NCBI RefSeq assembly: GCF_001544355.1
Contig: NZ_BCQI01000024.1
Span: 1-43,177, forward strand
Direction of reading: 5' to 3'
From: Alicyclobacillus acidiphilus NBRC 100859
Lineage (GTDB): Bacteria; Bacillota; Bacilli; Alicyclobacillales; Alicyclobacillaceae
DNA: 43,177 nt
Each line of letters begins with the position of its first letter. Position 1 is the first letter of the stretch. A model generated the notes under the pieces. The model saw only the letters and a list, made by a program, of their open reading frames with translations. It did no database searches and was not told the DNA's origin. A program made the position numbers and the translations under genes. Positions 8,727 to 17,718 of the stretch are shown here, in pieces.

Positions 8727-10076
8727 TCAGGACATGTGTTTATTCATGTCAGCCGATAGCTGCTGCGGCGTCATTTGGTTGAGGAACAGCTTGCTCAGAT
8801 CCGTCAACAGCTCCTGCGCCTCAGCCGGAGGCAGCGCCTGATCCCAGGACGCTTGGAAGTTCGGAGCGTTCTTGACCATATTGTAGGTGAACGACAAGTA
8901 GTCGCCGTAGGTCGCTTTCTTCAATTCCGAATCGATGCCTTTGACCGGTGGGACGTCACCGATGCTAATCCAGTCCTTGACGTTTTGCGGGCTCAGCACG
9001 GCGTCTTTCAAGAATGTCACATCCGCCTGCTTATTCTTCGATACACTGGAAATCGAATAGTAGTTCGACGGGTTTCCGGCGATATCGTTGACATTGCCTT
9101 TGCCACCCTGAACCTTCGGGAACGCGAACCAGCCCAAGTTTCCTTGCTGAATGAAACTCTTGTCATCCGAAAGCACGGACGCGAAGCCCCAACTGCCCAT
9201 CAGCCACATCGCGGCTTTTCCTGTGTACAGCAGCGCAGCGTCCTCGCCTTCGTTCGAGCTCACGGAACTAAATCCCGGCTCAAATGCGCCTGCGTTGACC
9301 AACTGCTGAATCATCGTGTTGGCTTTGATAAACGCAGGATTCGACCACGCGTTTTTCTTACCGGCGATGACGTTGTCAAACACCTGCGGCCCGCCGATCC
9401 GATCGACCAAATATTCTTCATACATCAGATCTGGCCATTCGTCCTTGCCGCCCAACGAAATGGGCGTGATGTTGTGACTCTTGAAGATCTTGACGTCGGC
9501 CAGCAACTGGGTCCAAGTCTTCGGCGGCGTAACATGGTACTGCTTGAACACCTGCTTGTTATAGAACATCATGACCGGCTGCACGCCATCGTTGGGAACG
9601 CCATAAATCTTCCCGCCGATTGTAACCGGTTTCATAACAGACGGAAGAAAACGGTTTTTCCAAGCCGGATCGGCATTCAGCGCAGAAGTCAAATTGTACA
9701 CGTCTCCTGCTTTGACATACGCCGCCAATGTGCCGCCGCCCCAACCAGTGAAGATATCCGGCGGATTGTGCGCCCCCATGGCGATTTGGATTTTTTGCTT
9801 ATACGGATCGTTCTCGAAGAATTGCACCTGCGAGAGAATGTTCGGATGCGTTTTGTTGAAATTATTGGACATATTTATAACCACTTGTTGCGACGCGCCC
9901 GTCTGAATATCCCAGATGGTGATCTTTTGCTGAGGCGATGAACTCGCCGCACCCTGCTCGTCAACATTGGCATTGTTTGCCGATCCCGTCTGCGCCGTCG
10001 CGCATCCAGCCAGCAAAGCGCCTGTGAGAACTACCGCACTCGCCCCTGTCATCCACTGAATTGTTGACTTTTTCAC
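8727..10076 (-). CDS. Sugar-binding lipoprotein of an ABC importer
   Basis: A 449-residue extracellular solute-binding protein (family 1). The N-terminus is a lipoprotein signal with a lipobox (ALLAGC; Cys at about residue 25), so the mature protein is lipid-anchored outside the membrane. A short polar linker precedes the binding domain, which begins ITIWDIQTGAS. Features such as DIFTGWGGGTL, GVPNDGVQPVMMFYNK and MWLMGSWGFASVL are typical of CUT1 oligosaccharide binders. The GTG start follows GGGGG by seven bases. It is the first gene of an operon with two permeases. The ligand is not predictable; some relatives bind xylo-oligosaccharides, but I have no direct evidence for that. Confidence 0.93.
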   Translation of the reverse strand: MKKSTIQWMTGASAVVLTGALLAGCATAQTGSANNANVDEQGAASSSPQQKITIWDIQTGASQQVVINMSNNFNKTHPNILSQVQFFENDPYKQKIQIAMGAHNPPDIFTGWGGGTLAAYVKAGDVYNLTSALNADPAWKNRFLPSVMKPVTIGGKIYGVPNDGVQPVMMFYNKQVFKQYHVTPPKTWTQLLADVKIFKSHNITPISLGGKDEWPDLMYEEYLVDRIGGPQVFDNVIAGKKNAWSNPAFIKANTMIQQLVNAGAFEPGFSSVSSNEGEDAALLYTGKAAMWLMGSWGFASVLSDDKSFIQQGNLGWFAFPKVQGGKGNVNDIAGNPSNYYSISSVSKNKQADVTFLKDAVLSPQNVKDWISIGDVPPVKGIDSELKKATYGDYLSFTYNMVKNAPNFQASWDQALPPAEAQELLTDLSKLFLNQMTPQQLSADMNKHMS

Positions 10077-10168
10077 CTTGCATCCCCCTTATTATTAATT
10101 TGAATGTTAAACAAAGATATTGAGTTATTCGTAGATGGCACACAAAATCCTGCGGGTACTTCATGGTT

Positions 10169-10196
10169 TTCATATGCAAAAAGTTGTCTTTATCAA
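10169..10196 (-). promoter_or_regulatory. Possible promoter of the first ABC operon
   Basis: On the minus strand TTGATA (10196-10191) and TATGAA (10174-10169) are separated by 16 bases, about 95 bases before the GTG start. The match is moderate and no operator is evident. Confidence 0.3.
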
Positions 10197-10313
10197 TATT
10201 TTTCGCACCTTGGTACGGCAACCGGACTTTGGCGTCCTGTGAAGCCGTATCCACTTTGTTTATTCAATGGATTTTGAAGACTGGTGGAGGTTCAGTGCTG
10301 ATTGGAGGATGGC

Positions 10314-10352
10314 GTGCCAGGCAGGCACAGGAAGACCCGCGCCTGCAGGCAC
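10314..10352 (-). terminator. Hairpin downstream of pmbA, possible terminator
   Basis: GTGCC pairs with GGCAC and GCAGGC pairs with GCCTGC, with small bulges and a 14-base loop. It starts 22 bases after the pmbA stop codon. There is no T run on the minus strand, so termination is uncertain. Confidence 0.4.
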
Positions 10353-10374
10353 CGTTTTATATATCGATCTCTGA

Positions 10375-11730
10375 TCAAGTTTCCACCGTGATACTCAGTT
10401 CCTGAATCACGAGTGACGGCGCTCCGACTGAACCGCCTGCCGCTGGGTGAAACTCAAGATCTGCACCGATTGCTTGAATGCTTTGCAACACCGCAAAGAA
10501 ATTGCCCGCGACTGTCAATTGATTGAGCGGTTCCGCAATTTGCCCGTTTGCGATGTGGTATCCGTGCGCTGCCAGGGAAAATTCGCCCGACACCGGGTTC
10601 GCCCCCGAATGCAAGCCTGACAGACTCGTGACGAGCACGCCGTCGTCGATCGAAGCGACGAGATCGTCACAGCTTGTGTCGGAAGGCTCAATATACAAGT
10701 TGCTGGGCGCAATCGACACGGAACCGTTGAACTGGGCTTTGCGAGCGTGGCCGGTCGACTCGACACCGTCCTTTTTGGCTGTCTTTCGATTGTGCAGAAA
10801 GGACAGCAGCGTTCCCTTCTCGACGACTTTCAATTCTCGGGATGCGAAGCCCTCGTCGTCGAAATTGCGGCTGGCCAGTCCATCGGGGAGAAACGGGTGA
10901 TCGACGATGGTCAACGCATCAACGCCAATCCGACTGCCCAGCTTGCCCGCCAGCAGCGATCTTCCCTTTTGCACGTTCTCCGCTGAAAAGATGGGAACAA
11001 ACGTCGCAAGCAAAGCTGCCGCGACATCGCTTCGGAACAGCACCGGATACGTCTTGTTTGGAATCACCTTCGATCCCAACTGTCCCAGAGCCTCCTCGCA
11101 AATCTTGCGCGCAATCTCCGACGCGTTCAGCGATTCGAAGTCGATGGTCGCCTGGTACACTGATCCCGACTTCACCTCACCGTTCGCTTCCACCTTGACA
11201 CCTACAGCCACATAGATCTCGTTCTTCGCATCGCGCAACGCCAAGCCGCGAGTGTTGCGAATGCTACGCTCCTGGCTGGAACTGCCCAACGTGCAATATG
11301 GGATGCCGGTCACCCGTGGATCGTATGCCCGCACCTGCCGCTCGACATCCATGAGGAAGGCGATCTTCTCCTGTGGTGTCACCTCTTGAAGCGCTTCGGA
11401 GAGGTAGTTGTCAGCCCGATACTCCGAACTGCCTTCGAATATGTCTTCTTCGTCGTCCATTTTCAATATCAACGCGTTTTCCTTGGCATTCTCCAGCAGA
11501 TACGAAATGGCTTCCTCGTCAATTCGCTCCGTAAACGCGTAACCCATCTTGCCAGCGAACATACCGCGGAACGACAGACCAAACAGTTCGGCGGACTCGT
11601 AACTGTCAATGGCGCCCTCGAACAACCTGCACGAGAACTGCTCTCGCTTCCTCGTATAGCATTCCATGTCCGTAAAGCCCACGTTCCGTCCAGCCTCGAA
11701 CAGGCGCTCCTGAAACTGGTTGAGATCCAC
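10375..11730 (-). CDS. pmbA: TldD/PmbA family protease subunit, PmbA (TldE)
   Basis: A 451-residue protein of the TldD/PmbA (U62 peptidase) family. In well-studied bacteria TldD and PmbA form a heterodimeric metalloprotease that matures or degrades small peptides; PmbA lacks the zinc-binding HExxxH motif, and none is seen here. Family features include a glycine-rich C-terminal region (SGLHSGANPVSGEFSLAAHG) and a conserved C-terminal PAAGGSVGAPSL. The GTG at 11730 follows the tldD stop by one base and lies downstream of AAAGGGGG, so it is coupled to tldD; the longer open frame reaches back into tldD and is not needed. The native peptide substrate is unknown, and no small peptide precursor gene is visible beside it. 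Confidence 0.88.
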   Translation of the reverse strand: MDLNQFQERLFEAGRNVGFTDMECYTRKREQFSCRLFEGAIDSYESAELFGLSFRGMFAGKMGYAFTERIDEEAISYLLENAKENALILKMDDEEDIFEGSSEYRADNYLSEALQEVTPQEKIAFLMDVERQVRAYDPRVTGIPYCTLGSSSQERSIRNTRGLALRDAKNEIYVAVGVKVEANGEVKSGSVYQATIDFESLNASEIARKICEEALGQLGSKVIPNKTYPVLFRSDVAAALLATFVPIFSAENVQKGRSLLAGKLGSRIGVDALTIVDHPFLPDGLASRNFDDEGFASRELKVVEKGTLLSFLHNRKTAKKDGVESTGHARKAQFNGSVSIAPSNLYIEPSDTSCDDLVASIDDGVLVTSLSGLHSGANPVSGEFSLAAHGYHIANGQIAEPLNQLTVAGNFFAVLQSIQAIGADLEFHPAAGGSVGAPSLVIQELSITVET

Positions 11731-11731
11731 C

Positions 11732-13123
11732 TTATTCAGCCCCCTTTGTTCCGCCCACCGTGATTTCACTGACGCGCAACATGGGCTGTCCAACATTGAC
11801 AGGTATGCTGCCGCTCAACGATCCGCACATGCCAGCGCCGTGACCAAGGTTGTTGCCCACCATGTCGACCTTCTGCAAGGTCTTCGGCCCATTGCCAATC
11901 AACGTCGCGCCCTTCAAGGGCGTTGTAACTTTGCCGTTTTCGATCCGATAGGCCTCCATCACGGCGAAGTTGTAGTCCCCCGTCGCCGGGTTCACTTGTC
12001 CGCCGCCCATGTATTTCGCGTAGATCCCGTTCTCGGTGTTGGAGATGATCTCCTCAGGCGTCGAGCGTCCAGGCGCGATGAACGTGTTGGTCATGCGCGA
12101 TGTCGGCGCAAATCGATAGGATTGTCTGCGGCCGGAGCCAGTCGGGCTCATGCCCATCCGCCGCGCGTTCAACTTGTCGATGAGATAGCCCTTCAGAATC
12201 CCGTTTTCAATCAGGACGTTCCTTCGCGTCGGTTCGCCTTCATCGTCCATTGTCAACGATCCCCACTCGTTCGCAATCGTGCCGTCGTCGATATACGTGA
12301 CAATCTCCGGAGCCACCTGTTCGCCAATTCGATTCGCGAAGACCGAGTTGTTCTTCGCGACCGCCGTCGCTTCGAGCCCATGTCCGCACGCTTCATGGAA
12401 AATCACGCCGCCGAACTCGTTGTCGATCACGACAGGAAAATTGCCGCTCGGGCACGGCTCAGCGCCCAACATGGTGACGGCGATGCGGGACGCTTCCGAG
12501 GCGTAATGATAGAGATCCAGCCCCTCCAGGAATTCAAATCCCTGGTGAGCGCCCGGACCATAGAATCCTGTTTCGTACTTCTCGCCGTCGACCGCGATCG
12601 ATTGAATCGCCAGGCGGCTGCGAATCCGCTTGTCTTCGGCGAACGTTCCTTCCGAATTGGCGACAAGCACGTTTTGTTCCTCGTCAAAGGACGAAATCAT
12701 CACTTGTTGAATCTTCTCGTGGTACCCGTAGGCGATCTCGTATGCGCGGCGCATGACATCGACCTTGCGCGACTTGGCGACGTCAAGCGGGTTCCATCGG
12801 ATGGGGTGAATGGAAGGGATGGATCGATCCGCCAGCGGAGCAACCGATGCTCGTTCATCCCCTTGTACAGCTGCCGCGGCGTTTCTGGCAGCTTTCAACA
12901 TACCTTCTTTGGAAGCGTCGTTCGTATACGTATAGACACTGTTTAAACCGTGATAGACACGGATTCCAATGCCAAAATCGCGACCCGAGTTGCTGATCTC
13001 GACTTTGCCGCCTTGCAGCAACAAGCGATTACTGCGCCGATCTTCCACAAAAATTTCAGAAAAATCTCCGCCTGTGGAAAGAGCCGCTTCAAGTACTTCC
13101 TCTATGACCGATTTCGCGAACAT
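11732..13123 (-). CDS. tldD: TldD metalloprotease subunit
   Basis: A 463-residue TldD-family protein with the zinc-binding, catalytic motif HEACGHGLEA (HExxxH) that marks the active subunit. The glycine-rich region GNNLGHGAGMCGSLSG and the TVGGTKG end also fit. It should form the protease with the PmbA encoded one base downstream. The ATG at 13123 follows AAGGAGGG; the open frame continues further upstream, but that part overlaps the next gene and has unlike composition. It follows the GMC oxidoreductase gene after 20 bases, so the three are probably one operon. A link between TldD/PmbA and the oxidoreductase is not established. Confidence 0.9.
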   Translation of the reverse strand: MFAKSVIEEVLEAALSTGGDFSEIFVEDRRSNRLLLQGGKVEISNSGRDFGIGIRVYHGLNSVYTYTNDASKEGMLKAARNAAAAVQGDERASVAPLADRSIPSIHPIRWNPLDVAKSRKVDVMRRAYEIAYGYHEKIQQVMISSFDEEQNVLVANSEGTFAEDKRIRSRLAIQSIAVDGEKYETGFYGPGAHQGFEFLEGLDLYHYASEASRIAVTMLGAEPCPSGNFPVVIDNEFGGVIFHEACGHGLEATAVAKNNSVFANRIGEQVAPEIVTYIDDGTIANEWGSLTMDDEGEPTRRNVLIENGILKGYLIDKLNARRMGMSPTGSGRRQSYRFAPTSRMTNTFIAPGRSTPEEIISNTENGIYAKYMGGGQVNPATGDYNFAVMEAYRIENGKVTTPLKGATLIGNGPKTLQKVDMVGNNLGHGAGMCGSLSGSIPVNVGQPMLRVSEITVGGTKGAE

Positions 13124-13143
13124 AGCGTCCCTCCTTGTATTGT

Positions 13144-15273
13144 TCATTGTTTCACCAAATGATCGGCCGTGCGGAAGGCCAGAGCAAGGATCGTGAGCAC
13201 GGGGTTCACGCCGCCGTTGGTCACGTGTACGGAGCCGTCGCATACCCACAGATTGTCGTAGCCATGCACGCGGCCCAGTGGATCGGTGACGGATGCGGCG
13301 GGATCGGAGCCCATGCGAAGCGTCCCGGCCTGGTGCTGACCTGCGCTCAGCCCACCCCATGGCCCAACGCGCCAAACTTGGACGGCGCCAGCGGCCCACA
13401 GCCACTCCTCGGCTTTCTCCGCGAGCAGCTTGCCAGCGCGAATCGATTCTTCATGCACACTTCCCGACAATTGGGCAACGGGAATGCCAAATCGGTCTTT
13501 GACCGTCGGGGATATCCGCACACGGGCGATGGGCGTCGGGATCTCCTGAATGGGACCTTGAACGTGGCCTGTGCGCGAATACGTTTCGCGCATCGCGGCC
13601 TTGCCTGCCAACCCCCAACGCGGCGCATCGGAAGAGAGGGCGCGATACCAGTGGATGATCGGCAAACGCGTGAATTCGTTTGCCAGCATCCCGCCGCCGA
13701 CAATGCCTCCGGCATTTCCGTGCGCGAACTGGTGCGTGGCGATGCTCACGCCAGGCCCGAGCCCGTCCTGCACCGGATCGTCAAACAGCCCATAGGCGCC
13801 TGAATAGACATGGCCCTGCAGGTTTTTACCGACCAGTCCGTTGCGGTTGCCGATCCCGTCCGGCTCCTCGACGCTGGCCGAGTTGAGCAACAGCCGCGCG
13901 CTTTCGATAGCGCCAGCCGCCACCACCACGTGGCCCGCCCGAACCCGGCGTCGTTGGATCTGTCCCGACACCTCGCGGACCAGGCGAACGCCCGTGGCGT
14001 GCTTTCCTCCCTCGGTATCGATGCGTTCGACCATGGTCTCGCAGACCAAATCGCAGTTTCCGGTTGCAAGCGCTCTCACCAACATCGTGTTGTGGCCGCC
14101 GTTCTTGCTGTTGGTGGGGCAAGCGAAACCAACGCATTGCCCGCAGCGGCCGCAGGCTGGTCGGCCGTCGCGCGGGATCGAATTGATAAGCAGCGGCACC
14201 GCCCCGGCGTCCCAGCCCAGTTTCTTCGCCGCCTGGGCCAATCGATCCGCCTCCAGCGTCCGCGACAAAGCCGGCATCGGGTACGGACGCCGACGGTGTC
14301 CGCGAGTCAAGTGCGCGCCGCTATCGCCGGAGACACCGACTTCCCACTCGGCCCTGTCGTAGTAGGGTTCGAGATCGTCATATTGAATCGGCCAGTCGCA
14401 AAGTGAACTTCCGTCAGGAACACCGTAGCGCGTCGCCATCCGAAAATCGTCCGGGTGGAACCGCCACGCCTGTGCGCCGTACACGCGCGTCCCGCCGCCG
14501 ACGGTCATGGCGTTGTTGTGATAATCGTTTTCGTGCGGTTGGGTCACGCGTTCCTCGCCGCTCGGCGTGAGAAACGTTCGCGGATAGCCGGCCAAGTCGG
14601 GACCCGTGTTGTGGCCATAGCGGCTGAGACGATGGTTGCGCACGTGATCCTCGCCGATCTCGTCGTAGCGAAGCCAGCGCCCTCGCTCGACGACGAGGAC
14701 CTTCATGCCCGCTTCCGCCAGCACCGCCGCGGCGACGGAACCTCCGGCACCAGCGCCAACGATCACCGCGTCGTAGCTGTCCCGCAGTTGATCGAACGAA
14801 CGCTGCGGCAAGTCCGTCTCCGGTACGGGCAGGTCGGTTCCCGAAATCGGTCCAGGGCGAAAGCCGACCATCTTCCAGGATGCTCGCTCGCGAGCTCCGC
14901 CCTGCAGAGGGCTGCCGTAGTAACCCTCCATCGCAAACTCGAGCAGCGTCGCGAAGAAGCTTTTCGCTGAAACCGGCCAGTCCTTCACTTCTCCGTGTTC
15001 GACAGCCTGCAGCAGCGCGTCTTGTCCGTTGGTTTCCAAATGGGTAAACGGCAATCCGTATCTCGTGATTGCCTCCGAATCAAGTTGCCTGAGTCCCGGT
15101 TCTAATAGATGCATCCAAGTGTTTGGCTCCTCCTGGGCTCGATGTTCCAGGTATTCCACAACACCTTCGTCCGTCCCAGAAGGCCAATCGTCTTTGGGAA
15201 TCAGGCGATTGGCGACCGCCTCGAGAACGGATCGCAATTCCAGCAGATGATTCACGTCCGTGTCAGATCTCAT
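13144..15273 (-). CDS. GMC-family FAD oxidoreductase with gluconate 2-dehydrogenase subunit 3-like N-terminus
   Basis: A 709-residue protein. Residues about 10-130 resemble the small subunit 3 of gluconate 2-dehydrogenase (VANRLIPKDDWPSG). From about 165 there is a GMC flavoenzyme: an ADP-binding fold (DAVIVGAGAGGSVAAAVLAE), a second FAD motif (NAMTVGGGTRVYGA), a Cys cluster (CGRCGQCVGFACP), a catalytic-His region (HQAGTLRMG) and the C-terminal GGVNPVLTILALAFRTADHL. It probably oxidises a sugar, sugar acid or polyol hydroxyl and passes electrons to a membrane acceptor. No cytochrome c subunit or Tat signal is visible, which is unusual for the three-subunit enzymes. The ATG at 15273 lies 12 bases after AGGAGG; a GTG at 15282 is the alternative. 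It is divergent from the exonuclease gene. Confidence 0.88.
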   Translation of the reverse strand: MRSDTDVNHLLELRSVLEAVANRLIPKDDWPSGTDEGVVEYLEHRAQEEPNTWMHLLEPGLRQLDSEAITRYGLPFTHLETNGQDALLQAVEHGEVKDWPVSAKSFFATLLEFAMEGYYGSPLQGGARERASWKMVGFRPGPISGTDLPVPETDLPQRSFDQLRDSYDAVIVGAGAGGSVAAAVLAEAGMKVLVVERGRWLRYDEIGEDHVRNHRLSRYGHNTGPDLAGYPRTFLTPSGEERVTQPHENDYHNNAMTVGGGTRVYGAQAWRFHPDDFRMATRYGVPDGSSLCDWPIQYDDLEPYYDRAEWEVGVSGDSGAHLTRGHRRRPYPMPALSRTLEADRLAQAAKKLGWDAGAVPLLINSIPRDGRPACGRCGQCVGFACPTNSKNGGHNTMLVRALATGNCDLVCETMVERIDTEGGKHATGVRLVREVSGQIQRRRVRAGHVVVAAGAIESARLLLNSASVEEPDGIGNRNGLVGKNLQGHVYSGAYGLFDDPVQDGLGPGVSIATHQFAHGNAGGIVGGGMLANEFTRLPIIHWYRALSSDAPRWGLAGKAAMRETYSRTGHVQGPIQEIPTPIARVRISPTVKDRFGIPVAQLSGSVHEESIRAGKLLAEKAEEWLWAAGAVQVWRVGPWGGLSAGQHQAGTLRMGSDPAASVTDPLGRVHGYDNLWVCDGSVHVTNGGVNPVLTILALAFRTADHLVKQ

Positions 15274-15383
15274 CGATTCCACCATCCTCCTATCCAGTCT
15301 ATCACGACTCGCACACTGGCGATGTATGTTACACTGAAGGAAAATAGAATCGGTATGTACGAAGTAGTTGAAAAAAGGGGATT

Positions 15384-16148
15384 GTGACACTGAAACTGGT
15401 ATCGTGGAATGTCAACGGCTTGCGAGCGTGCGTCAATAAAGGATTTTACGATTACTTCAACGAGATTGACGCGGATATCTTCTGCGTGCAAGAGACCAAG
15501 CTGCAGGAGGGGCAGATCCAACTCGGGATTGGCGAGGCGTACCAGCAGTATTGGAATTACGCAGAGAAGAAAGGTTATTCCGGAACGGCCGTGTTCACGA
15601 AAATTCCGCCGCTTTCCGTGCGCTATGGCATGGAGGCGGAGAGCGAGCCGGAAGGACGCATCATCACGCTGGAATTTGAGTCGTTCCATCTGGTGACCGT
15701 GTACACGCCAAACGCCAAGCGCGATTTGTCCAGGTTGCCGTATCGGCTCGAGTGGGAAGACCGTTTTAGGTCGTACGTGTCGGAGTTGGACTCGAAAAAG
15801 CCAGTGATTCTATGCGGCGACTTGAACGTCGCACACCAAGAGATTGACATCAAGAACGCGAAGAGCAATCGCGGCAATTCCGGCTTCACGGACGAGGAAC
15901 GTGAGAAGATGACCTCGCTGCTCGCTTCCGGGTTCATCGACTCGTTTCGCTATCTGTACCCGGATCGGACCGACGCGTACACGTGGTGGTCCAACATGCC
16001 GAGGGTCAGGGAACGAAACATCGGCTGGCGGATCGACTATTTTCTCGTTTCGTCCCGCCTGCAGTCCGCCATTGTCGGGGCGTCCATCGAATCGCACGTG
16101 ATGGGCAGCGATCACTGCCCTATCGTGTTGGAATTGAACGCCCTGTAA
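15384..16148 (+). CDS. exoA: Exodeoxyribonuclease III
   Basis: A 254-residue AP endonuclease/3'-exonuclease of the ExoA (XthA) family, acting in base excision repair. The conserved motifs are in order: SWNVNGLRA, VQETKLQ (metal-binding Glu), YTPNAKRDLSRLPYRLEW, CGDLNVAHQEIDIKN, TWWSNMPRVRERNIGWRIDYF and the terminal GSDHCP with catalytic Asp-His. The GTG start follows AAGGGG. It is a single-gene unit divergent from the GMC operon with about 110 bases between starts. Its 3' end overlaps the end of the convergent hydrolase gene by 37 bases. Confidence 0.95.
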   Translation: MTLKLVSWNVNGLRACVNKGFYDYFNEIDADIFCVQETKLQEGQIQLGIGEAYQQYWNYAEKKGYSGTAVFTKIPPLSVRYGMEAESEPEGRIITLEFESFHLVTVYTPNAKRDLSRLPYRLEWEDRFRSYVSELDSKKPVILCGDLNVAHQEIDIKNAKSNRGNSGFTDEEREKMTSLLASGFIDSFRYLYPDRTDAYTWWSNMPRVRERNIGWRIDYFLVSSRLQSAIVGASIESHVMGSDHCPIVLELNAL

Positions 16149-16951
16149 GTCGTGAGGATTCGCCCGGTTTGCCTGCGCTCTCTCAACCACGTCCGCGTCT
16201 TGTCAAGCAAGGCGCTGACGGCTGGTTCGCCGGAAAATGTGTGATCCCCGCCGGCGATCCTATCGACCACGTAGTCGCCGCGGGAACGAGGCGCCAACGC
16301 CTGTTCGTACAAGACGGCATTGCCAGGAGATATGTCGTTGTCGGCGGATCCATGCAACACGAGCACATCTCCTGAAAACTCGCGAACCTCGCGATATGGG
16401 TGGAATTTCGCGAGAGAGCGAAAGAAGCCAAGGCCGAGTCGATAGCCCAGATAGTCCGCGCTGCCTGTCCGAACCGCTTCTTCGTAGGTCGAAATACCGG
16501 TGATTTGAACGATTTCCTCGAACGGGTTGCCGACTGCGGACCACAGGACGAGATTCGACACTCGGGGATCGCGCGCCGCTGCCCGAATCGCGACAGGGCC
16601 GCCCAGACTGTGGCCGATCAGCGTGATCGACGATATGGGAAATTCCACCCGCTCGACGATGGAATCGATGACAAGCAACGTCTCGTCGACCATCGCGTCG
16701 AGTCCGCCGCTGCCGTACTCTCCGGTGCTCTCCCCGCAACCGCTGAAGTCGAACCTGACCACGCAGTGCCCAGCTTCGGCGAATGATCGTGCGGCTTTGA
16801 CAAAGATTCGATTTACGCCGATTCGATTCCCAACGAACCCATGGCATATCACCACCACTGGGACGCCGCGCTTGCTGTCACGCCAATTCGGCAATTCGAT
16901 ACTGGCTGCGAGAACCGAATTCTCAGCGGTGATCGTCATCGTCTCTTGCAA
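16112..16951 (-). CDS. Alpha/beta hydrolase (serine esterase type)
   Basis: A 279-residue alpha/beta-fold hydrolase. The nucleophile elbow is GHSLGG, the oxyanion region HGFVGN, and the remaining triad residues are likely the Asp in HGSADNDISP and the His in GGDHTF. It resembles short-chain acyl or cinnamoyl esterases; the true substrate is unknown. The likely start is TTG at 16951, five bases after AGGAGGGG; ATG at 16939 is an alternative. It is the last gene of a minus-strand run and starts 17 bases after the phosphatidyltransferase gene, so it may act on the lipid- or alcohol-phosphate product of its neighbours, which is inference. Confidence 0.85.
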   Translation of the reverse strand: MQETMTITAENSVLAASIELPNWRDSKRGVPVVVICHGFVGNRIGVNRIFVKAARSFAEAGHCVVRFDFSGCGESTGEYGSGGLDAMVDETLLVIDSIVERVEFPISSITLIGHSLGGPVAIRAAARDPRVSNLVLWSAVGNPFEEIVQITGISTYEEAVRTGSADYLGYRLGLGFFRSLAKFHPYREVREFSGDVLVLHGSADNDISPGNAVLYEQALAPRSRGDYVVDRIAGGDHTFSGEPAVSALLDKTRTWLRERRQTGRILTTYRAFNSNTIGQ

Positions 16952-16968
16952 GTCAGCCCCTCCTCATC

Positions 16969-17712
16969 TCACGCCAACCGCTTTTGAAATTTGTACAGTT
17001 GCACGATGGGGCGATAGACGCACATCGTGAGCCCCAATACGGAGACGAACATCAATAACTGCAGTCTCAGCCCAAACATGAGAAAGACAAGCATCGCGAA
17101 GTACTGTTCACCGATGATGAAGCCACGAAATGGAATGAAGCTTCGCCATCTCTGCAATCTGGCAAATTGACTGGCTTGTTCCGCCAACAGCGCCCCGGCT
17201 TGATCAGCGTCTCTTCCACGGGCACCGACCTGTGACGCGCTGTCTGCCGACTTCAAACGGATTTGACCGAAGTATTCGAGCAGGTAGAGCGCGAAGACCG
17301 CAAGCGTCGCCCATTGCCAGGCCGACGTGTCGCCGGGATGGTTTCGCACGTAACCGTAGGCGAGGCTGAAGTAGATAGCGAATTCCTTCACTCTGTCCGC
17401 GACCTGGTCCAGCCAGCCGCCGATGGAGGAGAACTGCTGGCGGTAACGTGCGAGTTGTCCATCGGCGCAATCGAACACGTAGGCAATCTGGGTAACAATC
17501 AGTCCTGCGATCTCGTCGGTTCGCGTGCCTAGGAAAAATCCAGCGCATCCTGCCAGGCAAGTGACAAGCGACAACACCGTCACCCCGTTGGGAGACAGTG
17601 GGGTCTTGCGGATGAGGTAGACGAACGCGATAGACATCGGGTAGTACAAATAATTCGTCCAAATGTCAATCGGCCGTTTGGCACAAGCGTTGATTTTGCT
17701 CAGTTCGCCCAT
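16969..17712 (-). CDS. CDP-alcohol phosphatidyltransferase family membrane enzyme
   Basis: A 247-residue membrane protein with five or six hydrophobic segments. It carries the complete family signature D-x2-DG-x2-AR-x8-G-x3-D-x3-D in the stretch starting DCADGQLARYR and ending GGWLDQVADR, which binds the metal and the CDP group. These enzymes displace CMP from a CDP-activated alcohol to form a phosphodiester. The gene lies seven bases after a nucleotidyltransferase that could make the CDP-activated donor, so the two probably work in sequence, as in the fused IPCT/DIPPS enzymes of thermophiles. Whether the product is a phospholipid head group or a soluble phosphodiester cannot be told. The start has only a weak ribosome binding site. 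Confidence 0.87.
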   Translation of the reverse strand: MGELSKINACAKRPIDIWTNYLYYPMSIAFVYLIRKTPLSPNGVTVLSLVTCLAGCAGFFLGTRTDEIAGLIVTQIAYVFDCADGQLARYRQQFSSIGGWLDQVADRVKEFAIYFSLAYGYVRNHPGDTSAWQWATLAVFALYLLEYFGQIRLKSADSASQVGARGRDADQAGALLAEQASQFARLQRWRSFIPFRGFIIGEQYFAMLVFLMFGLRLQLLMFVSVLGLTMCVYRPIVQLYKFQKRLA

Positions 17713-17718
17713 ATACGG

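Larger units (their letters stand above)
10077..10374. other. Intergenic region between two operons
   Basis: No gene is visible. It holds the probable promoter of the binding-protein operon near 10169-10196 and a bulged hairpin at 10314-10352 downstream of pmbA. I saw no convincing cre site here. Confidence 0.4.

Noticed and set aside
8775-9941. A 388-codon open frame on the plus strand
   Set aside because: It is antisense to the sugar-binding lipoprotein gene, which has a lipobox and family motifs.
11720-12946. A 408-codon open frame on the plus strand
   Set aside because: It is antisense to tldD, whose HExxxH motif and start site are clear; the composition is shadow-like.
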